The notes: generated by a model from the sequence alone, not told the origin. A stretch of DNA of 64,000 nucleotides from Diphasiastrum complanatum (GCA_029204225.1 CM055092.1:75160383-75224382); one strand, 5' to 3'. Shown: positions 33,111-44,800, numbered from the stretch's first letter. Translations and numbers: made by a program.

Positions 33111-34903
33111 ATGGAGAGGAGAAAACAGACGAAGAGGGAATTTTTCTTTATTAGTACATCCTCAGCCCCTGCCATTGCCATTACCCCTCCCGTTTGAACT
33201 AGAAGGTGCCACCGCAGCAGGTGGCTCTTTGATATTCGTAAGTATCAGAGATCAACCAATTTGCTGATTCAGAGAGCTCCATTCTACCGTGTTGTCCACC
33301 ATATTACCAGGAATAATCTCGGACAATTTGTCAGGTTCACTCCCTTGACTCTTCAATGCCTTCAGGAGGCTGCTGAGGACTATATGAGCCTTTTTTTTGA
33401 AGATTAATTTTTGCTAGCTATACATGCTAAGAGAGTAATCATTATGCCTAAGGATTTCCAACTACTGATGAGGATGCGGGAAAGATATTCCAAGTTACAC
33501 ATGTCTCAGCCGGCTGCTCCCAGACCTAGTCCATTAGATAGAGCAGACCTCCCTACCAAGCGGCCTAGGAAGCAGCCAGCCCCCAAGAGACCCCCGAAGA
33601 AAGTTAGGAGGGCCAATACCACACATTCTCCTCAACTTAACCCCATTGGTAATGTAGATACTGCTGCACTAGATACGATTGTAAATATAGCTACATCAAT
33701 TTTGGATAATCTTGTTATTCTTGTAGATACTGCTCATCCACCTCCTCCTATTTCAAATTTTTATACATATTTAGATTCAGATGATTATCTTAAATTTGAG
33801 AGTGACATAGCCGATGTTGTAGATAGAATTGGAGTTCCATTTTGTTTTAGATTAGAGGAACTTGACTTCAGTATAAACTATAGAGTTATTGATTGTTTGG
33901 ATCTAGAAAATAGACGGGCTTCTATCAGTGATCCTGTGATAGAGTCTGGGATTACACTCTTGAAATATGACATTGCAAGAGATTCATCCAATGAATTGTT
34001 GGTGCTCAGTAACTTTTTGCTTCAAGCCTTCAAGGAGAATAACGACACTTTGTCACAGTGTCTGACCAGTGGATTCACACCAGCAACAAAATACCTGCTC
34101 GTGCCTTATCATACCAAGTGAGATATGTTAAATGCTTCTTGCTGTTTAATGCTTTATCATTGGCATTATCAATGGAAATAGTTCTCAGATTTGTAGCTAA
34201 TGGACTTTCTATCTTATTTTGCAGTGAGCACTAGAGTTTAAACCTAATCTCTATTAAGAGATCTGTAGATAATACTGTTAAAGTATTTTGTGTCAAGATG
34301 AACTCGGCTAGCAATACACATAAGGATGTAAATATATACTTGCCATATTTAAGTAAATACATTCCAACAGATGTTCCCCATTCAATTGACTGGCAGATCG
34401 TCAGTTTGGAGGTAAACTTTGTCCTTCTTAACAACATTTTGAAATCAGTATTGTAATGTATTTGTTTCATTCTAATTCATTCTGTTTCTTAATTGCTTTC
34501 TTGTGTGCTGAATTTTTTTGCAGTCACCCCAACAAAATGATTCATTCAGCTGTGGGTGGTACACTTTATATAATACAAAGTTATTTTTTGAGTGGTTCAA
34601 CCTTCAGGAGGATGTTGATATTTCAAAGGTAATTTATTTTGTTTATTCTTGGTTTTGGAATCGTGACTAGTTTTTCTATTTTGTTGATTTTTGTAGCCAT
34701 TACTAATACATGAATGTTCTATCTTGCAGTTTACACTTCTTGAATACACATTAAACCAGGTGTATAGGTTTAGGCAAGAAATTATCCTAAGCATATTGGC
34801 GAGGGCAAGGCTTCAGCCTCCCATTGTTGATGATGGTGCTAAGGATGATGTTATTATATTAAATAAAGATCAGAAAGATATAGATAGCACAGAACAGATA
34901 TAG
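33111..34903 (+). pseudogene. Histone H3-like domain fused to a Ulp1/C48 protease-like domain (490 codons, three in-frame stops)
   Basis: Exons 33,111-34,117, 34,225-34,411, 34,524-34,628 and 34,730-34,903 are all GT-AG and join in one phase. Residues 1-130 follow histone H3: M-x-R-x-K-Q-T-x-R at the N-terminus, I-R-K-Y-Q-R-S-T-x-L-L-I, L-Q-E-A-A-E-D-Y, F-F-E-D, then A-I-H-A-K-R-V-I-I-M-P-K-D. A Pro/Lys/Arg-rich linker follows. The C-terminal part resembles Ulp1/SENP peptidases: Y-L-L-V-P-Y-H, E-H-(stop)-S-L where the family has E-H-W-S-L, then S-P-Q-Q-N-D-S-F-S-C-G-W with the oxyanion Gln and catalytic Cys. The catalytic Asp is not apparent. Stops are TGA 33,195, TAA 33,405 and TAG 34,232, with no frameshift. 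Ulp1-like genes are known passengers of plant DNA transposons; fusion to H3 is new to me. Confidence 0.75.
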
Positions 34904-35391
34904 ATTGCACATGCATAGAATTGATAGGAAAATATACACTGGTATATCAAGTGCTGCTCCATTTTATGAATTCGGGAGCACAAAATACATGTATTTGCCC
35001 AACTTGGGCTTTCATTTATTGAATGAAAGAGTCTATACGCAGATTTTTATTAAACTTTATTTGAAGCTATTGTTCTTCCACAATGGTGATTGTTGTAGGT
35101 AGATCTTTGCAGCATGTTATCAGCTCCTGTCTTTTTTGCATCTGTGACAAATATTAGTGAATGTGCAATTGCAAATTATGTCATTTTCAATTATTTTTTA
35201 CTATTTTGAAATGGCAATAAACATAGAGTACTTACGAGTCTTTGGCCAAAACAAAAAGTCATAATGCCTCTCAAACATGACTTCAAACAAAAGCTAGTTC
35301 ATCCCTTAACACAACTATATAGAACATGAATTTGGATTTGTTGAAACGATAAAGCTCTAAACCATTACGGGGGGTGAAGGTCAGGCTCTGA
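34904..35391. other. Downstream flank, no gene recognised
   Basis: AT-rich sequence with only short ORFs. It may contain the 3' untranslated region of the preceding gene. Confidence 0.3.
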
Positions 35392-35640
35392 GGCCCTTCT
35401 GCCCTGGAAGGCTGTGCGCCCTCGGGCGGAGGCCCTCGTGCGCACAGCCTTCCACGGGCAGAAGGGCCGAGGAGCCGGCCCTTCCCTTGCGTGAAATTTG
35501 TTTTCACTTTTTTTTCTTTGTTTTTTTTAGGTAAATTTTTTTTTTACACGCACCTTCCGGGCGGAAGGTGCGTGTAAAAAAAAGTGAATTTTTTTACGTG
35601 TACTTTCTGAAGTCCAGAAGGTGCGTGTAAAAAAAATTTG
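35392..35640. repeat. Cluster of three foldbacks
   Basis: Hairpin 1 has arms 35,392-35,419 and 35,440-35,468 (28/29 bp, one unpaired base) around a 20-nt GC-rich loop. Hairpin 2 has arms 35,538-35,558 and 35,563-35,583 (21 bp perfect, loop GGGC, stem ACACGCACCTTCC). Hairpin 3, at about 35,588-35,637, is an imperfect version of the same stem. Decayed relatives lie at about 48,800-48,960 and 49,850-49,990. This is the pattern of foldback or MITE-like elements. Confidence 0.8.
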
Positions 35641-35849
35641 CCCCACAAATTATGTTCTGTGAGGCAGTCAGTTTTCTTTGTAAAAAAATTGAAAACTAAT
35701 TTTACGGATCTTGTTAGGCAAGTCATTAGAATTTGTTTTAAGGCCCTAACAAAGTGGGATAACATATTTAGTCATCCTCCCAAACCTATCTTGTATTTTT
35801 CTTGTGCATTTTGTTTCTTCTTGTTTAGAATGGCACCAGGAGCAATATG

Positions 35850-36335
35850 CAGCTAGAGTCGAATTTTGGCTTTGGGTCGAATTTTGACTCAAGGTCGAAT
35901 TCGAACCCTTCATCTTTCCAACCAAAGCAGAAACTATTCTGCAGATACTACAAGAAAACTGGACATGAAATCAAGGACTTCAGAACTTTGAAATATAAGA
36001 ATGAGAAGAAGAAGCAGTACCAACAACAAGCACATAGTGCTTCAACCAGTTTTTCAACCCAGTAACAAGAGGACGATGAAACAGCTTATATGATGAAGGT
36101 CGGAGATCAACAAGTTATCGATTCCTGGTATCTTGATTCTGGAGCAACACAACACATGACTCACCACCGAGATTGGTTCAAAGATTATAAATCTTTCACC
36201 CACTCTCGAGTTGTGCAATTTGGAGACAACTCATCACATTCGATTCAAGGTAAAGGAACAGTCATAATCAAATTTCAGAAAGGTGAAGTCAACATTTTCC
36301 ACGTTCCAAATCTGACCAAGAATCTGCTCTCAATG
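35850..36335 (+). pseudogene. Copia gag end and protease (left part of an internally inverted element)
   Basis: Two in-frame blocks occur. The first (35,847-36,065) carries a degenerate zinc knuckle in which C-x2-C-x4-H-x4-C has lost two Cys (C-R-Y-Y-K-K-T-G-H-E-I-K-D-F). After a stop, the second (from 36,090) has the copia protease motif W-Y-L-D-S-G-A-T-Q-H-M-T. The coding strand flips at about 36,335. Confidence 0.85.
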
Positions 36336-37448
36336 CCTTCAGCATCATACTTTGCCTTGAATATTCATTTGCATGGAATTAGATTTCTATCCTTTGGCAG
36401 TTCGGTGATCGTCCACGTTTGATTCTCCATTAGAGAATCAAATTTTGTGTCCATTGATACGTTCCAATGTTCAGCATAAGGTTTAGACATTGCCTCTGAA
36501 ATAGTATTCGGTTTCTGCACAAAGTAGCAGACTGCATCATCCATAAATATGGATGGAGGCTGTCTGGGTCGATTCGATCTTCTAGCTGAATTTTGACCCT
36601 CTGTCGTTCAGGCTCATTTTCCAAGTTTGTATCGATTTTCTAATTTTCGACCCTTGGGCTCAAAAAATTTGTCCTCCAGAAAGATGACATCTTTGCTCGT
36701 GAATGTTTTTTTTGTGTCCAGATTGTAGAGTTTGTATGCCTTGTGATCTGGAGAGTAGCCATTGAAAATTGATTTTCTGCTTGTGTTGTCCAGCTTCTTC
36801 CTGAGGTCTTCAAGGATCTGAGCATAAGCAATGCAATGAAACACTCTAATGTTTTTGAGTGATGGTTTCGATTCTGTCCACACCTCATAAGGTGTTTTGC
36901 CATTCAGGGCTTTGGTAATGAATCAATTTTGAAGATAGGTGACTATAGTAACAACTTCTGCCAAAATTTCTTTGGACGAGAGGCATGGGCCAGCATGCTC
37001 TTGGCACTTCCAATAAGTGTCCGATTCTTCCATTCATCTACACCATTGGACTGAGGTGAGTAGCTTGCTGTGAATTGTCGATGTATTCCATTATAGATGC
37101 CTTGAGCTGCATGAAGAACTTGAATGCCTCTGATTTGTTCTTCAGAAAATATGTGGCAATCCTTTGAGAGAAGTCATCGATGAAGGCTTAGGAGGTATAG
37201 AGCTCCCCTTGTGGAAGCAATCTGCATCGGGCCACATATGTCACTATGTACAATATCTAGTAGGCTTTTGGAAGTATGGACCAAGTCAAAAATGAAAGGA
37301 CTTCTAGCATGCGTGTTGACTATACAGCTTTCACATGGAGGAGTTGGCTTGTTGATAGAAGGCAGATCTTGTACTATTCTCTGAATCGACATTTGTTGAA
37401 TACTATTGAAATTCAAATGGCGGTGTCTGAAATGCCAAAGCATATCAG
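36336..37448 (-). pseudogene. Inverted copia segment: integrase to start of reverse transcriptase
   Basis: This 1.1-kb block is coded on the minus strand while both flanks are plus. In its own sense order it holds the GAG-pre-integrase motif (L-W-H-F-R-H-R-H-L-N-F, then C-E-S-C), the integrase start (H-S-D-I-C-G-P-M), the integrase C-terminus (K-A-Y-K-L-Y-N-L-D, F-T-S-K-D-V-I-F) and the first RT residues. The same segment in normal order is present in the related element at 56-58 kb. Several frameshifts and stops are present. Confidence 0.88.
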
Positions 37449-38350
37449 ATGATTCAGAATCCAGATCATTATTGTCTCGGAATCGAAATTTTCCGAATCC
37501 GACTCAACATACTGATATTTGTCAGACAGCAGAGATATCTCACAAACATGTTGAAAAAGTATGGAATGGCCAACTACAAACCAAGTTACTTTCCACTCGA
37601 CCCTGGACTAAAGTTGTCAAAGGAACAATCTCCTCAAACCGAAGAAGAGAAGGAGGAAATGAAGAAATATTCGTTTCACTCCATCATCAACTCACTGATG
37701 TATGCAATGGTCTGCACTCGACCCGACATTGCATATTCAATCAGTTCACTCAGCCAGTTCCTATCAAATCCAGGCCTAGCCCATTGGAAAGCACTTGCAA
37801 AGGTCATGAAGTACATCCAAGCAACCAAACATCTCAGCATCTGTTATAGAACTAGCCAATCTACCAATATTCTAGAAGGATACACATATGCAGATTGGGC
37901 AGGGGATATCGATACCAAAAGATCGACTTCTGGATTTTTATTTTTATACAATCAAGGCCCGATCTCTTGGAACAGCCAAAAACAGACCTCAGTACATTAT
38001 CATCAACTGAATCATAATATATTGCTGCCATGAATGCTACCAAGAAGGCAATTTGACTGAGACACCTGCTAGCAGAAATCGACCTTGCACAATCACATCC
38101 AATGACCATTTTCTGTGACAACCAAAACACCATAGCACTCTCTCTAAAGCCGAGATTTCATTCTCGAAGCAAGCATATCAAAATCAAGTATCACTATTTG
38201 AGAGAGAAAGTGTAAAGCAAGGAAGTATCACTAGTTTATTGTAGGATAGATCTGATGGTAGCAGATTACTTCAGAAAGGCTCTTTCCAAAGAGCATCATC
38301 TCAGATTTAATGAAAAGTTAAATTTGAAAATCAAAGCTTTCCAGGATACA
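37449..38350 (+). pseudogene. Copia reverse transcriptase end and RNase H
   Basis: The plus-strand frame at 37,449-38,033 begins after the YVDD region, with Y-C-L-G-I-E-I, Q-Q-R-Y-L-T-N-M-L-K-K-Y-G-M, R-P-D-I-A-Y-S-I-S-S-L-S-Q-F and A-D-W-A-G-D. Decayed RNase H sequence continues to the polypurine tract. The catalytic RT core is missing, so a deletion accompanies the inversion. Confidence 0.88.
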
Positions 38351-38354
38351 CATT

Positions 38355-38783
38355 AAGGGGGAGTGTTGGAATTTGATGCTCAGCCTCAAATCCATCTATT
38401 AATGAGCATCCTGAAAGCTATACAAAATCTGCGAAAAGGCAAGGCTCGAATTTCTGAGCAGAAGGTTGAAAAGTCCAGTATTGGATTTTTTCGACCCAAG
38501 TCTTCTCCGACCCAATGTAACTCTTATCAAAAAAGAATTTTTTGACCCTGGATCGGATCAGATCGAGGTAGAAATTATTTGGGCATCTTCGACCCTGGAT
38601 CAGGTCAAATCGGGTCTGATTTATCCAACCCTGAAAAATCCGACCCTAAACATATTTTTCGACCCAGTGTATATTTTCTCGATCCCTTGTATAAATTTGA
38701 TACACTGTAAAATTTTGATACTGTTGGTCGGAAATCTAACCCAACGACTTCTCGTTGACAGTCGGAAAAATAGAAATAGTTGT
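38355..38783 (+). repeat. Polypurine tract and 3' LTR of the inverted copia element
   Basis: AAGGGGGAG at 38,355-38,363 is followed by an LTR starting TGTTGGAATTTGATG, related to the LTR start of the minus-strand element at 55,870. A TATA-like TATAAATTT lies near 38,691. The LTR end is not certain because no partner copy is present. Confidence 0.65.
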
Positions 38784-39547
38784 GAGGGTTGTGGCATCAT
38801 GCGTCTATAAGCCCATGGGCCAATGAGCACTTGTAAATAAATAATTTGGGCATAAACTTGACTTTGGGCCATGTAATTAAAAATAATAGTAGAAGACCAA
38901 AGTTAAGCTTAAACTTAAGTTTCTAAGTTTGATTAACTAGTCAAAGTCAATTGGTGATAGGTGAAGTGTGTTTCTCTCTCCACCATTGATTAGTTTGTGT
39001 TTTTGTTGAAGGGTTTCAATCCCACCTTCCTTGGAATAGCCAATAGGAGAAAGGGGCAAGGGCCTTCTCCATCCATAAAAAGACACCATTTGTATCATAT
39101 TTTCATGCTTAATGAGGAGGAGGAAACTCTACCATTTTGGAGAGGAGCATCCTCATTTGCTATTCAGTACTTGCTAATGCTCTTTGTGTGTTTGCTTTTG
39201 CTTTCTAGCTTAAATGTTTTTGGTTTCAATTGTTAGCGTTTCTCCATTAGCATGCACAATGAGCAAATGAGCTAACCTCCCCTCTCACTCTCTTTCTCTC
39301 CCTCTTGCTCTACCTCTACTATCTATCTATCTCCCTCTCTTTTTTTCTTCTCTCCCTCTTTCACTCTAAATCATGATGTATGTGTGGTTAGTGTAGGGAA
39401 GAATAGTGTTAACAAGTGGTAGTGTTAGGAAGAAGAGTAGGAGCATCTAAAACTAGCATCTTGACATAGTTAGGTACCTATCCAGTGATCTAACCCTCTT
39501 TGATAGGCGGAAGGGTTGCTTACCGACTAAATCTACACACCCTATAG
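38784..39547 (+). repeat. Probable 5' LTR of a Ty3/gypsy (Athila/Tat-like) element
   Basis: The stretch precedes a gypsy-type primer-binding site at 39,548. Its first 300 bp match 42,393-42,740, including TATAAGCCCATGG and AAGGGCCTTC..CCAT..TATAAAAAG. The latter is a TATA box, as expected in an LTR promoter. The exact left edge is not defined. Confidence 0.5.
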
Positions 39548-39566
39548 TGGTGCCATTGTTGGGGAT
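39548..39566 (+). promoter_or_regulatory. Decayed gypsy primer-binding site (tRNA-Asp type)
   Basis: TGGTGCCATTGTTGGGGAT resembles the Athila/Tat primer-binding site TGGCGCCGTTGCCGGGGAT. The differences are all transitions of the kind expected from cytosine deamination. Confidence 0.65.
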
Positions 39567-39990
39567 AGGTTTCACTAACTAGTTTAGTTGCATTTTTAGT
39601 TGTTTTTGCTTTTTTTGGAGTGTTGTTAGGTGGATTTTGGGTAGAATTAGCTTGGTTTTTGTACTTTCTTGTGCTTGAATTGTTCACAACTAGCGGAGGA
39701 GGTGTAAGAGGGTAGTGGATACCCAAAATAGCCTCTAAGGGCTTGGCATCCAGCCAAAAACCTTGGAAAACCCATAAAAATGTTCAAATCTGCATTTTGG
39801 AAGGAAAAGAGGCAAAAATCTCATCAAATTCTGTTTTCTCCAAAACCAGAAGGGACCAACATTTGCATGACTGACAGCAGCTCCAGGGTACTGTCCTAGA
39901 CCTGCATAGAAGCATGCGAGAGTTAGTTCCAAGCAGATCTTGAAAATTTAGAGAAAAATCATAAAAATTCTAAAAAACTCTTGTAAAAAA

Positions 39991-40938
39991 GTGGAGCCCA
40001 AGGATCCACATGCTAAGATACTCACAACTTTGCTAGCAAGCCGTGTTAACTTATCCCTTGGAGAGTTACTGCGAATTGCGCCGCAAGCCAAGAGTCTCCT
40101 GGCTGAATGGGCCAAGGCGGAAGCGGCACTAGTAACACAAGAGCCCCTATACTGTGCGGGCTACAAAAAAATCAGCAACGTCCTTCACATTGGGGCAGCG
40201 TGGGAAAGCGAAGAACACAATATCACTCTACCAATCAAGCACAAGAGATTCAAGGACGAGGTAGCAGTGGTAGATGGAGGATCAGGTGTAAATTTGATTT
40301 CCACTACTTTTTATCAAAAATAGGGTGTGCAAGGATTGAAGCTAGCAAAATTTGTCATCAAGCTAGTGGATCAATCCTATGTAGAGCCAAAAGGTGTAGT
40401 TGACGACATCCCGGTGAAAATAGTGGGAATGCAGTTTGTAATCACTTTTGTGGTGATGGACATTCCAGAGTCTCCTTCTACCTACCACATTTTACTAGGA
40501 AGACCTTGGTTGAGGACCGTGCAAGTGATTCACAACTGGAGAACCGAAAAACTCACTTTCAAAAATAGAGAGCAGACTATAAAGGTCGATCCAACCACAT
40601 GGGCGGTGAAACTAATTACACCAAAAGCTGATGACAAATTGTCCACCACTAATCACACAATTGATCGCACAAGGCAAGCCAAGGGAGGTCATTATGACTC
40701 TGAAACAGATATTGTGAGATGGACGGACGCATTGACAATCGTTGACTGTATGGCTGGGCATGCTTGTCAACCAGATTTAGATCCAGAACCCAGCACATCT
40801 TCACCCAAGTGCTATACATTGGACACGCCAATCACTTTCGGGGTGACTATGATCAACGTAGCATGGCTGTTAGTGGAAGCTATTGAGAACCCTGTGGACG
40901 ATGTGTTATGGCCATATTCGGTTAAGGACCTGGAATAG
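39991..40938 (+). pseudogene. Ty3/gypsy gag end and aspartic protease
   Basis: Two plus-strand frames, 39,991-40,323 and 40,327-40,938, form one coding region broken only by TAG at 40,321. The protease has V-V-D-G-G-S-G-V-N-L-I-S, with Gly where the usual D-S/T-G has Ser or Thr. It then has a long beta-rich segment and the family's I-L-L-G-R-P-W-L. Residues before it are probably the end of gag. Most of gag, and all of RT and integrase, are missing. A following acidic segment (to 40,938) is open but unrecognised. Confidence 0.75.
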
Positions 40939-41374
40939 TCCTAATATGGTAGACCGGCCCTCCAGTATTCAAGATTATTGGTCATGCCTAGATTTAATTC
41001 CATGTCAAAGCCAGTTTGTGACTAATTACCTTGAGAGGACCCAGACACTCTAATTGAGAGTATTGCATGTCTGTGTGACAAATATAGGCAGGAGGACTGC
41101 ATGAAGATGTGTGATCTATTTATAGTTGACCTGAATGGGAGTTGCATGGTTTCATGCACAAGACTCTACTCTCTATATAATGAGGTAGGGATTCTTCCGT
41201 CGACATATTGGGTTTAGGTTACCAGGTTCTCTCTTCTCCTCTTGCTTCACATGGCATGGCTTGGGGGCTAGATCCGGCTTTGATCTACGTTTGGTTGGGT
41301 GGTTTGGCTCCATAGTCTCTTCTATTGTGTTTTCCTATCCTCATCTTAGGAGTAATCCTTTAGGGTCATTATAT

Positions 41375-41386
41375 TGGTATTAGAGC
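41375..41386 (+). promoter_or_regulatory. Possible tRNA-Met primer-binding site relict
   Basis: TGGTATTAGAGC differs by one C-to-T change from the standard TGGTATCAGAGC. No bounded LTR or gag could be attached to it. Confidence 0.4.
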
Positions 41387-41399
41387 CCGACCAAGATGC

Positions 41400-42392
41400 A
41401 GTCTTGGATAGGTGGAGGCAAGCTCTACATCAAATCAAAAGCACATGGATTATGTCCCAGATAGGTGTGCGGAACTCTCAAGAGAAGAATCGAGTTTTGG
41501 ATCTTCTAATTCTTGTTTGAAGCATGTTGGCAAGAGGAGTGGTAGAGTGCACTTCCACCGGATGATCTTTTTGTTAATACTGCTTCTAATTAGCATGGAT
41601 TCATGTCCGATTTTTTTGGAAACTTTGAGGGAAACTTTGTCTGATTTTTTTTTTTTGTGTATACAAATCTGGTAGCTTGTTTCCCATGTCATTGATGGTT
41701 GTAACACGTAGGACAAGTTTATGTTTATTGATAGATTGAATATGTTCAGTTTATCCTGGAAAACAAATTATGAGAACCAAGTTTATGGATTCTACTGTTT
41801 GCATGTGAGGATTCAGATTTGAAGACATAATCCTCTAGATGGTTGAATTTAGTTGTCAGCTTTTTAAGTTAAGTCACCTGTGGATCAAATAACTTGTTTG
41901 TTAATTACCAAGAAATCGTTGATTGCTATCTGTGCTTCTGGCTGCGGAATGAACAAGGAAGTTCAACCTGTGCCTTTCTTATTCCAGTTTACATCTACCT
42001 TCTGGATGGTCATTTTTTGGTTTCCAAGAAAACGAACCTAGATTTCATGCAAACGAACCTCTACTTTGTGCTGTCGTGGATGTTTTAAGATTGGGTTGCC
42101 TTGACCTGACAGCCTGTTGATGGTAGTTTCAGAATCTGTTGTTCCCTATCTAGGAAATCTAGAATATTCTCTCTGAAAGTTCTTATATTCTCTCTTTTTT
42201 TTTGTACCAATATCGGATCCAAGCACGTTACCTGAAGAGAAACCCGAGCAGTCGTATATCCACCCTCCAGTTTGATATTGTCCGTACCGATATCAGATCC
42301 AAGCGCACAAGCTAAAGAAAATTTCGAGCAGTTGCACATTGTTGGGGGTATTCCCAACAAAGTGTAAATAAATAAAATCATCCAATAAAATG
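41400..42392. other. No gene recognised
   Basis: Short ORFs only. An internal approximate repeat is visible, with CCAATATCGGATCCAAGC near 42,207 and CCGATATCAGATCCAAGC near 42,287. Confidence 0.3.
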
Positions 42393-42740
42393 TGTTGCGA
42401 GGGCATGGCATCCTGCATGTATAAGCCCATGGCCCAATGAGCACGCAAGTGAAGTTGTAAATAAAATAATAGACTTGGGCCCTTTGTAATTAAAATAAAA
42501 CTTGAGGCCCAAAGTCGATTCTAAACTTAAAGTTTACTTTTTAGAGTTGGGTCCAATTTTGGACTCACATGAATCTTGTAATTTCCAATGTACTTTTTGT
42601 GGACCCTTGGATCAAGTTGGGTCCAAGATGAATGGATAGGATCAATTTGAATATTAGCCAATAGGATTGAGGGGCAAGGGCCTTCCCCATTCTATAAAAA
42701 GGCACCATTTGTACACTATTTTCATGCTTACAATTTTATT
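42393..42740 (+). repeat. Second copy of the gypsy LTR-like block
   Basis: It shares with 38,784-39,110 the blocks TATAAGCCCATGG, CCCAATGAGCAC, GGGCAAGGGCCTTC and TATAAAAAGGCACCATTTGTA. Similarity stops at about 42,740, so it is partial. It could be the 3' LTR of the 39.5-kb gypsy relict or a separate fragment. Confidence 0.55.
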
Positions 42741-42899
42741 GGAAAAATACTTAAAAAAAAAAAAACTAATTCCATTTCCAGTTAAATCCTATGGTGAATT
42801 ATATTCAAAAGATCAGACTAGTAGTGTTTTTACTAGTACTTTAATTTTTTATATCGGTAATTCAGCCCAGGTAGAGGATAGAAATGAAATTATTTCAGA

Positions 42900-43900
42900 T
42901 TTTTTCCTACAGTAATTAATTTTAAAACATTTACTAATGTCGTTACGTCTTCTCAGTACCTTAGCTAAAATAGATTTTTAGGGAACTAAAAATCCTAGGA
43001 GGGAAGAAGAGTGGACATCAGAGGTAGTAAGTGTGATCGAGAAATGTATTTCGCAGTTAGATTTTTTTTAATCCCTGTAAATAATTGCTTAATACCAGAT
43101 ATTAATTTTCTGAATAGAATTCATTTAGTTGAATTCATAACTGATATCTTTGTAACCATTGAGTTATCCGCAGTTTTGGATGTCAATTGTGATGTTAGAA
43201 GTAGAATCTGATACATGGAATACCAGTGGATCTGTTAATGGATAGAAGCTTGTACCTAGAGTTAATGCTCTTGGATCTAGGGGGATTCGAAGCTTATCAT
43301 TAGCTAGAAAGGATCAGAATGTAATATTGAACCATGTGAATTCTTCTATCTAAATCAAGATCAGGTGTGGATTTGTGGTATCCATCTGATAGGCATGCCA
43401 GCCATCCAAATAAAGGAATTTTCCAGAGTATGGGAACAAGAGATAATATCCTATGTGGATTATAGGATAGCTAGAAGATCAGTGGATCTCTAGAATATCA
43501 GATAAGGCGGTTAAGAATTTTCTAGAATAAAAAGCTGATGGTATGGGACATCAGTAATTTTGGAAAGAGAATTCTAGGATAGTAAAGATCTGATGATCAA
43601 TGGTGTGTGAATCAATGAATACAAGACACATGTCCAGATGTCATTTCACACGTGTCTAGCTGTCACTTCACACGTGCCAAAGCGTGCGGACTAATCGGGA
43701 GCCAACACCTGTCCGTTGACCGTTGATCGCACGCGTGAAAAAAAATTCGCTATAAAAGGCACGCAACTCGATTAATTTTTTGCTTTATTTTTCTCGAATT
43801 TCACGGCATATCACTCTTGTGCGCGTGCTTTGTGTTGCCTGTAATTTCTTGATCTTTACCTGTGCATAAGTGCGATATCCCGGTTCTATCTGCCTACTTG
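42900..43900 (+). repeat. Dispersed repeat family copy with promoter-like end
   Basis: About 43,430-43,585 matches 62,280-62,690 in the same orientation (CAGATAA.GCGGTTAA, then CTGATGGT.TG.GACAT.AGTAATTT). At 43,640-43,880 it carries CACACGTG-type sites, a TATA box (CTATAAAAGGCACG near 43,752), ATATCACTCTTGTGC near 43,808 and GCATAAGTGCGATATC near 43,864, as upstream of the H3/Ulp1-like gene. No coding sequence follows. Confidence 0.6.
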
Positions 43901-44796
43901 TCTTTAGATAGTAACATGCATGAAAGTAGAAGAGAAACTGGCAACTTTAATTTATAGTATTGAAGCTATATGTCCATCACTGGACTTCAAGCAAGAAAAT
44001 CAACGATTTATTCAAGATGTTGTGAAAAGTTGAAGCTATTGTCCATCGTTGGGACAGTAGTAGTAGAGAGTTTCTTTTGGTGAAGCAATCCGCCCACCGT
44101 TGAGTTCTATGTATGGGATTCATTCCATAAAGCAAGGACAGGTAGGTTGTCCGCATCATTGGACATATGCACTTCATTACACACGTTACTGTGGCCAAAA
44201 ATCCGCAAGGGATAGAGCTATCCCAACGTTGCAAATCAGAGTTGAAAATGCGATGCAAGCGGACTATATGCAGCTGTAAACAGTGTATACTTTCAAAGAA
44301 ACGTTGCCTCCATCGTTGCCTTTTTAGGTAGGCTATGCTTACATTCTACTGAGTGTATACCTTTAATATATCCATTGCTGAATCGCTACACAAGAAACCT
44401 ACTTATGCTTCTGTATGATGGGTTAGCATCATCAATAGCTAAACGGCTATCAACGAATTCTTACAAAGAAGGTAGAGCGTTGAGCTAGTAAAGTGAGAGG
44501 AAAGGAAGAGCTTACCGTTGTGATGAAACCGTTTGTCGAACAGTGTGTTCTTATAGTGCCAATCTGAGTGGTTACCTGGAAGGTGAGTGGAAGAGGGAAA
44601 GTTACTTTCCTCCAGTTTAAGATTTAATTTTTTTCTTTTGATTTCCAATGGGAACACCCCTTAGTCAAGAATTAAAAAACTTCTACATAAGTAAGTTTTT
44701 TTAAAAAAGGACCTTATATAAATGGAGAGGTAGTACGTCCATCGTTGTCCACTTGTTAAAAACCGAAACGACGCAGAATTGAACGAAGGAGGATCC

Positions 44797-44800
<4 letters not shown>

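Noticed and set aside
33411-34121. Calling the downstream frame an independent 236-aa gene
   Set aside because: It starts in the middle of the histone fold, just after an in-frame stop, and shares frame and similarity with the upstream part; it is one broken gene.
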